The notes under the pieces are model-generated. The model saw nothing but the letters and a program-made list of their open reading frames with translations. It had not been told where the DNA came from and did no database searches. Positions 58,860 to 64,000 of a stretch of DNA of 64,000 nucleotides are shown here, one piece after another. Within the stretch, counting starts at the first letter, position 1; each line of letters opens with the position of its first letter. The position numbers were made by a program, and so were the translations under genes. Location: contig NC_042513.1 of NCBI RefSeq assembly GCF_900963305.1, forward strand, positions 2,728,001-2,792,000, written 5' to 3'. Source of the DNA: Echeneis naucrates (taxonomy: Eukaryota; Chordata; Actinopteri; Carangiformes; Echeneidae).

Positions 58860-59010
58860 TGATAACCGAGCCGATGACACCGGACAGACGGATCAGACGT
58901 TGGACACCCGCGATCTGCGGAAGCTCTCGCTCCTTCTACGGCGGTGAACAGTGTTTTCCCGGAAGTCAGTCTGAATGCGGAAGCACAGCAAAAAAACTGA
59001 ATCTAGTGCG
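58860..59010. promoter_or_regulatory. Likely shared bidirectional promoter of pigb and pigbos1
   Basis: A CpG-rich patch between the divergent pigbos1 and pigb genes. CCCGGAAGT at 58958-58966 is a textbook ETS site, a frequent feature of bidirectional housekeeping promoters. GCGGAAG follows near 58977. A GAA/GGA-rich run lies at about 59025-59050. Start sites are not determined. Confidence 0.6.
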
Positions 59011-59252
59011 GCGTGTGCTTGCAAAGAAGAAGAAGAAGAAGAGGAGGAAGAGGTGTTCTTTAAATGAACTTATTGTTGCTCAGTTGAAAACGCGTTTAAT
59101 ACTGAAACAGAGAATATGACTTGAACTCCGTCAGGTGAAAATGGGCTCAGTCACTTCCTGCAGGCGGTCCAGTCTTTGAACTCACCTGTCTGGAGCCGAC
59201 AGGTGAGTCATGTTGGTGGATTTACCTCACAGGCCGAGAGATAAATGTCCTG

Positions 59253-62200
59253 ATGGAGAACATTAAACGGCGTCTAAGGTTTGGGAATAAAGTCAAAGAA
59301 GTAAAACTGAGGAAGAGGAAATCTCAGCTTTACGCTGAGGAAGATGACTGTCTTCTGAACAATGGTGAGACCTCACTGTGTCACACAGAGCTGTTACTTT
59401 CCCACGTTGTTGTTGTTGTTGTATCAAACTTGTATTTAGTTGTAGTGTTTGCTTTACATTGCTGCTCCACCTCCTGTGGTGGTTCGCACCACATTTATTT
59501 ACCAGCAAAGTTGCAAACAATATGCACGGTATGTGAATGTGCATCTTTGTGAGGGGACGAAACAAGTTTAATAGTAATAGTGGTTACTGTATTTCTTATA
59601 TTTATACTATCATGTTTATTTTGCTTTTGTCAATATTAAAGAATACTATTGTATAAAGACAGGTGGATCTGTGATCGTGAAAATAAATTAGATTGATTAT
59701 GCTAAAATTAAGTTATGTTTCCTGAACCCCACAGGTAAGCTGAAAGCCAAGGTTGTGTTATTTTGTGTGGCCTTCAGGCTGATCAACTGCTTCCTGGTTC
59801 AGACCAGCTTTGTTCCTGATGAGTACTGGCAGTCTCTGGAGGTTTCCCATCGTATGGTCTTCAGATATCCTTAATGCAGTACATCAATGGTGAAAAAAAT
59901 GTTTTTGAAGCTGAAACCATCACTTTGGTGGTGTTATAATTTTTGACGTGGTGCAGCTTTAACAGTCTGACATATGGATATCTGACCTGGGAATGGAAGG
60001 AAGGACTGAGAGGATTCTCTTACCCACTCTTCTTTGCGTTTATATACAAGATATTACACCTAACAGAACTTGACTCGGTCCATCTCCTGGTAAGTTAGCG
60101 TATAACTTTTATGTCTCTGACCAAATGAATTTTATGCTTCCAATAAGCTTGACTCAATTTGATCTGGCTGACTTTACAGAAATGGCTTCCACGAATAACT
60201 CAAGCACTCCTGGCTGCATTTGCTGATGTAAAACTTTTCTTCCTCATCAGAATGCTGGAAGGTCATGATGTTGCAAAATGGACAGTAAGCATTTTACCTG
60301 TATCATGGGCATTTGGAAAAGTAATTGTTTTCACTACATATTCTGTTTTCAAAAGGTGACAAAACTTTAGGGACTCTATTAATGCAGTGAAGTAGTCACA
60401 CAAAGTTATACCAAACATGGGTACTGTTTTAACCTGGTTTCAATCCTCTGGTCTTCTCATTTAACATTTACCTTCTTGTTTTGACCTGTAGTTTTTCTGC
60501 AGTCTGTGCTCGTGGTTCACATGGTTCTGCTGCACCAGGACTCTGACCAACAGCTTGGAGACAACCATCACCTCTTTGGCTCTTTTTTACTATCCCCTGG
60601 CGGGGTCCAAAACACAGAGCAGGTCTCTGCTTTATAAGAACCTTAGTTTCTCATTTTTATTTACCCTGTTCTCCAAAAATAAATTCCTTATAGATGCATT
60701 TCTATCTTTTTTTTTTTTTTTTATATCCCAGAAAAAAATATTTGCTGCTCGTTGCCATGGCTGTCATCGTTCGCCCTACAGCTCTGATTGTCTGGTTTCC
60801 TCTGCTGATTTACCATTTCTGGCATGAAGATAACAAAATGAAGCTCATCACTCAGAATTACATTCCTATAGGGTTTGTACTTTTAACCTTATTTCCAATT
60901 GAACCACTTTTCCACTTTATAATCCTTTTTTTCTTATTTCCAGGGCATTGGCTGTTGCGATGTCAACAATTATTGACTGTCTATTCTATGAAAAGGTAAA
61001 ACCTTTAAAGCAGATCCACTAACTGCTGCTTATAAACTCATAGAGTGTGTAACTGTTGCTGTCTTTATTTTCTAGTGGACCCTGGTGCAGTTGAATTTCC
61101 TGAAGTTTAACATCTTTCAAGGTGTGGCTGATTTCTACGGTTCTCACCCCTGGCACTGGTACTTAACTCAGGGCTTTGCTGTTGTCGTCGGTCCTCATCT
61201 TCCTTTCTTCCTTCATGGATGCACCCTTGGATTCAAAAGATACAAAATCCTATTGGCAGCAGTTGTCTGGACTCTCTGGGTTTACAGGTAAAATGGGTGT
61301 TCACATGCATCAGGCAGCATTTATCAAATTATTCATAAAAAACGATCTGATGAAGACCAGGGCTCAGGTGATAAAGCACGTTGGCCACTTTTCCTTGGGC
61401 TCAACCAAAACCAAATTAAGAATGCAGATGGTAATTTTCATAAAAAGATTACTTTGTAACTGTATGACTAAAAGTTTTGATGAGCTGTGATTGTTCCTGA
61501 CCTTTTTCCTCAGCATTCATGTTTTCATATGTTTACTATTTTTTCTGTTCCAGTTTACTCCCTCACAAGGAGTTCCGATTCATCTATTCTGTGGTGCCTT
61601 TCTGTATGGTTTTTTGTGGTAAGATCCTGATTTCACATTAAAAAGAATTTTGGACAAGCAGTCAAATAAGTGTTTTAACCATGTTTTTGTCTCTGTTTAA
61701 CATCCACCACAGGGATATCTTTGGCTACTCTGAAAACCTGGCGTCGAGCTGCAGCCGTATTTTTGTTGGTGACTAACCTGGTTCCAGCTCTGTACACGGG
61801 CTTGATCCACCAGAGAGGGACTCTGGACGTCATGAGCCATCTGCAGACACTTTGTGATGGTGGTGGCAGCAGCATATCCCATCCACAGCAGCCAGACATC
61901 CTCTTCCTCATGCCCTGCCACTCAACACCCTACTACAGGTACAACTCCCCTTTTGTCCCGTTTTTTTCATTATTGAGTGTTCAAAAATGATGAGCATTGC
62001 CCAAAGTAACAACACACAGACTTATAATATATAAGTCAAGATATTGTGAAGACAGAAAGTGAAATGAAATCTTGTATTTTTCACTTCTTACACTGAGAGG
62101 TAGTGCCTAGTTCAAAGAGCTAAGTGTATTCAAATTTGCCAAAACACCTTTTTTACACAAATAAAAGGGGTGTAGGTTGTTTAGAAAATGTTTTTACAGT

Positions 62201-62814
62201 GTATTGAGCTGTCCTGGTCAGCGCATTGCAGCAGCAGCTTCCATTGTTGATTTTTAAAAAAGTGCATACATAACATATGGCAGTGTGTGTGTTTTAACTT
62301 TATTTTAGATTACTGATCAAATTGCAAAATCAACGTGTAACTGTCTCAACACTTACATAAATCATTTCTAACATTCCTGGGGTTTTGTATCAGTGGTAAT
62401 TCCAGCATTAACATTTTACACTTGTTGCAGCCACATCCACTGTCCCATAAAGATGAAGTTTCTTGAGTGTCCTCCAGATCTGGGGGAGGAAGGTTACGTA
62501 GATGAGGCAGAGAGATTTTATAACGATCCTCTTCACTGGCTGCAGACTTCATTTCCATACAAATCCTCTTTGCCCACTCACCTGGTTTTCTTCGATGTTC
62601 TGGAAAAGGTAATGTATTCACAAAATGTACTTCTGTATGCATCTGTGAAAATGTTTAATATGTCAGTTTCCTAAACATCAATGTGTCTTTTCATTTGCAG
62701 GAAATCTCTGCTTTTTTGGGAGCAAATAACTTTGTGAAGACTGTAACGATGTTTCATACTCACTTTCCTGAGGGAAGAGTTGGAGGAAGTATCTTTATTT
62801 ATGAAAGGCACTAA
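59253..62814 (+). CDS. pigb: PIGB, GPI mannosyltransferase 3
   Basis: Twelve exons: 59253-59364, 59735-59864, 59972-60089, 60180-60284, 60492-60622, 60732-60872, 60944-60995, 61076-61287, 61554-61618, 61713-61938, 62431-62608, 62701-62814. They encode about 527 residues (human 554). PIG-B adds the third mannose to GPI anchors in the ER membrane, using dolichol-phosphate mannose (family GT22). The short basic N-terminus ([13 protein letters not shown]) faces the cytosol. The luminal catalytic loop carries [20 protein letters not shown], which includes the conserved acidic pair DE. TYPL-like [42 protein letters not shown] and [15 protein letters not shown] are family hallmarks. Many hydrophobic segments indicate a polytopic protein. 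The ending is [10 protein letters not shown]. Intron 2 is of the AT-AC class; the others are GT-AG. Confidence 0.96.
59865..59971 (+). other. AT-AC (U12-type) intron of pigb
   Basis: The exon ends GGTCTTCAG and the intron begins ATATCCTT, the exact U12 AT-type donor consensus. It ends TCTGAC before ATATGGATATCTG. CTTTAAC about ten bases before the end can act as the U12 branch site. This splice gives [14 protein letters not shown], where human PIGB reads [18 protein letters not shown] alternatives break the frame or lack a donor. Confidence 0.9.
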
Positions 62815-63507
62815 CAAAACACTGGAACAATTTTCTGCCATTATGAATGTCAAATGATTTGATATTGAAATACATATTTTTTTTAACCGATGTTCTTTTG
62901 AAATATCATTTCTAAGATATGCCAAATGTACTCATCAATAATTCAGTTTAATTTAGTGTAAAGCCTTTTTTTCCGGGCTTCTTCCTCCAAGACATGTAAA
63001 AATAAGTGAAACTACCAAGTCCAGTTTAAACAAGCCTTAAGAGGAATGTTAAAAAACAGCATTTAAAAGTAAATTCCAGCCACGTCACACAAATCTATCT
63101 TTGCAGCAGTAAATTAAAACAACTATAGGGTTGTAGGTGGAAACATCCTTAATGTGGCATTATTTTTTTTCTTCCACTTTACACAACAATTAGAATTACA
63201 ATGAACATTTTCTGCTTGACGTTTTAAAACAAAAGTGCATTCCCTGAAAATGGAAATCAATGGTGCTTCAGCGGTACATCGTAAAAAATTAAGTGGTTAA
63301 CATTTATCAAATGTTAAGCTGAATGTCTCAAATAGATATAATGGGTTTCATTTAAATCTACTATGACTGAACGAAACACAGAACAGCTCAAGGACGTTCA
63401 GTAGCATTAAAAAGAACATTGTGCAAACTTACAAAAAAGACAGACTTAGCATCTAAATGCAACCAAACATAAAATTGTGCAACTATAATATTAAACTTGA
63501 GATATTT
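62815..63507. other. Convergent 3' UTRs of pigb and the next gene
   Basis: No coding exon. The left part is the pigb 3' UTR and the right part the 3' UTR of the minus-strand gene ending at 63508. No strong AATAAA was fixed for either. Confidence 0.5.
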
Positions 63508-63700
63508 TCAGTATTTGGGATCAAATGGCATCGGACCGAGTTCTATTTTGACATCAGTCATATGTCTGTCTGTGCTTCTTCCTGATCGGCTCCACTTGCG
63601 TTCACTGTGTGGCCGAGATCTGGTTCTCTGATGCTTGCGTTGATGCATTTTTGAGCGTGACTCCTCCTTTGAGTCCATGTTGGGTCTTTCAAATGGCCCG
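63508..63700 (-). CDS. Last exon of an unrecognised basic Ser/Arg-rich protein (partial)
   Basis: A terminal exon with a good acceptor (TTTGTGCAG, 63703-63701) and about 63 codons. It contains MDSKEESRSKMHQRKHQRTR, SRPHSERKWSRSGRSTDR and an ending MTDVKIELGPMPFDPKY. The composition resembles the tails of nuclear RNA-processing or transcription factors with RS-type regions. I do not recognise the family. The rest of the gene lies beyond the right edge. The Pro/Phe-rich last residues look conserved in style but this is only an impression. Confidence 0.5.
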
Positions 63701-63719
63701 CTGCACAAATAAAAAAAAA

Positions 63720-64000
63720 CATAAATGACATGGACAGAATGGTTGAAAACAGGGTTAAGAGTATGTCTAAACCTTAGGATTCAGATTTAATGATAATTCA
63801 CAGTATTTCAAACTGAAACCAATGCAAAAATCTGCTAAAGCTGGGGGTAGTTCAGGGGATTACACAGAACTCCATTCTTTGTAAAAGCATTTTTTTTTCC
63901 TACAAAAGTTAATAAGGAGAAAAACAAACTAATTCAACTACAGTTACAGTTTGCAGCACTTAAGTTGAAATATCTCAAATTCAGCTGCAGAAATATTTAA
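63720..64000 (-). other. Intron of the unrecognised minus-strand gene
   Basis: Lies directly upstream of the terminal exon, A/T-rich, with no exon seen before the window ends. Confidence 0.4.

Overview
The window is nuclear DNA of a bony fish, most likely a spiny-rayed teleost. The evidence is spliced vertebrate genes with compact introns, teleost-style protein sequences, many short A/T-rich simple repeats and several copies of a tRNA-derived SINE-like repeat common in fish genomes. Nothing points to bacteria, a virus or a plasmid. No CRISPR array, rRNA, tRNA gene, or retrovirus-like or Polinton-like element was recognised. Gene names come from protein sequence recalled from vertebrate families; no database was searched.

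Layout, left to right. 1-4.3 kb is gene-poor, with two SINE-like copies, microsatellites and one promoter-like patch. ogfod1 (minus, 4.3-9.2 kb) and nudt21 (minus, 10.8-13.2 kb) follow in tandem. Next is a minus-strand gene (14.7-18.0 kb) that matches only the C-terminal part of CARMIL2. ctcf (plus) has its promoter near 20.7 kb and coding exons at 22.1-25.9 kb. A short ripor1 (FAM65A-like, plus) has coding exons at 33.5-40.1 kb. vrk3 (minus, 42.3-46.4 kb) is followed by rab27a (minus, 49.4-52.8 kb, with a probable first exon near 56.6 kb). The tiny pigbos1 (minus, about 58.1 kb) lies beside pigb (plus, 59.3-62.8 kb), apparently sharing a promoter region. The last exon of an unrecognised basic, Ser/Arg-rich protein (minus, 63.5-63.7 kb) closes the window.

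The neighbourhoods echo human synteny: OGFOD1/NUDT21 (16q13), RIPOR1/CTCF/CARMIL2 (16q22) and RAB27A/PIGB/PIGBOS1 (15q21), with orientation changes. The genes do not form one pathway. They cover ribosomal prolyl hydroxylation, pre-mRNA 3'-end processing, chromatin insulation, actin/Rho control, a VRK-family pseudokinase, vesicle docking and GPI-anchor synthesis. Exon models were built by hand from splice sites and reading frame. In every complete multi-exon model the coding length is divisible by three.

The points most worth a second look are: the CARMIL2-like gene without PH or leucine-rich-repeat exons; the ripor1 that stops without its C-terminal helical-repeat region; an AT-AC (U12-type) intron in pigb; a GC-AG intron in ripor1; the pigbos1 microprotein; a near-perfect 23-bp-arm hairpin; and a tandem SINE with three identical 11-bp direct repeats. 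I did not find a convincing wholly new biological system.
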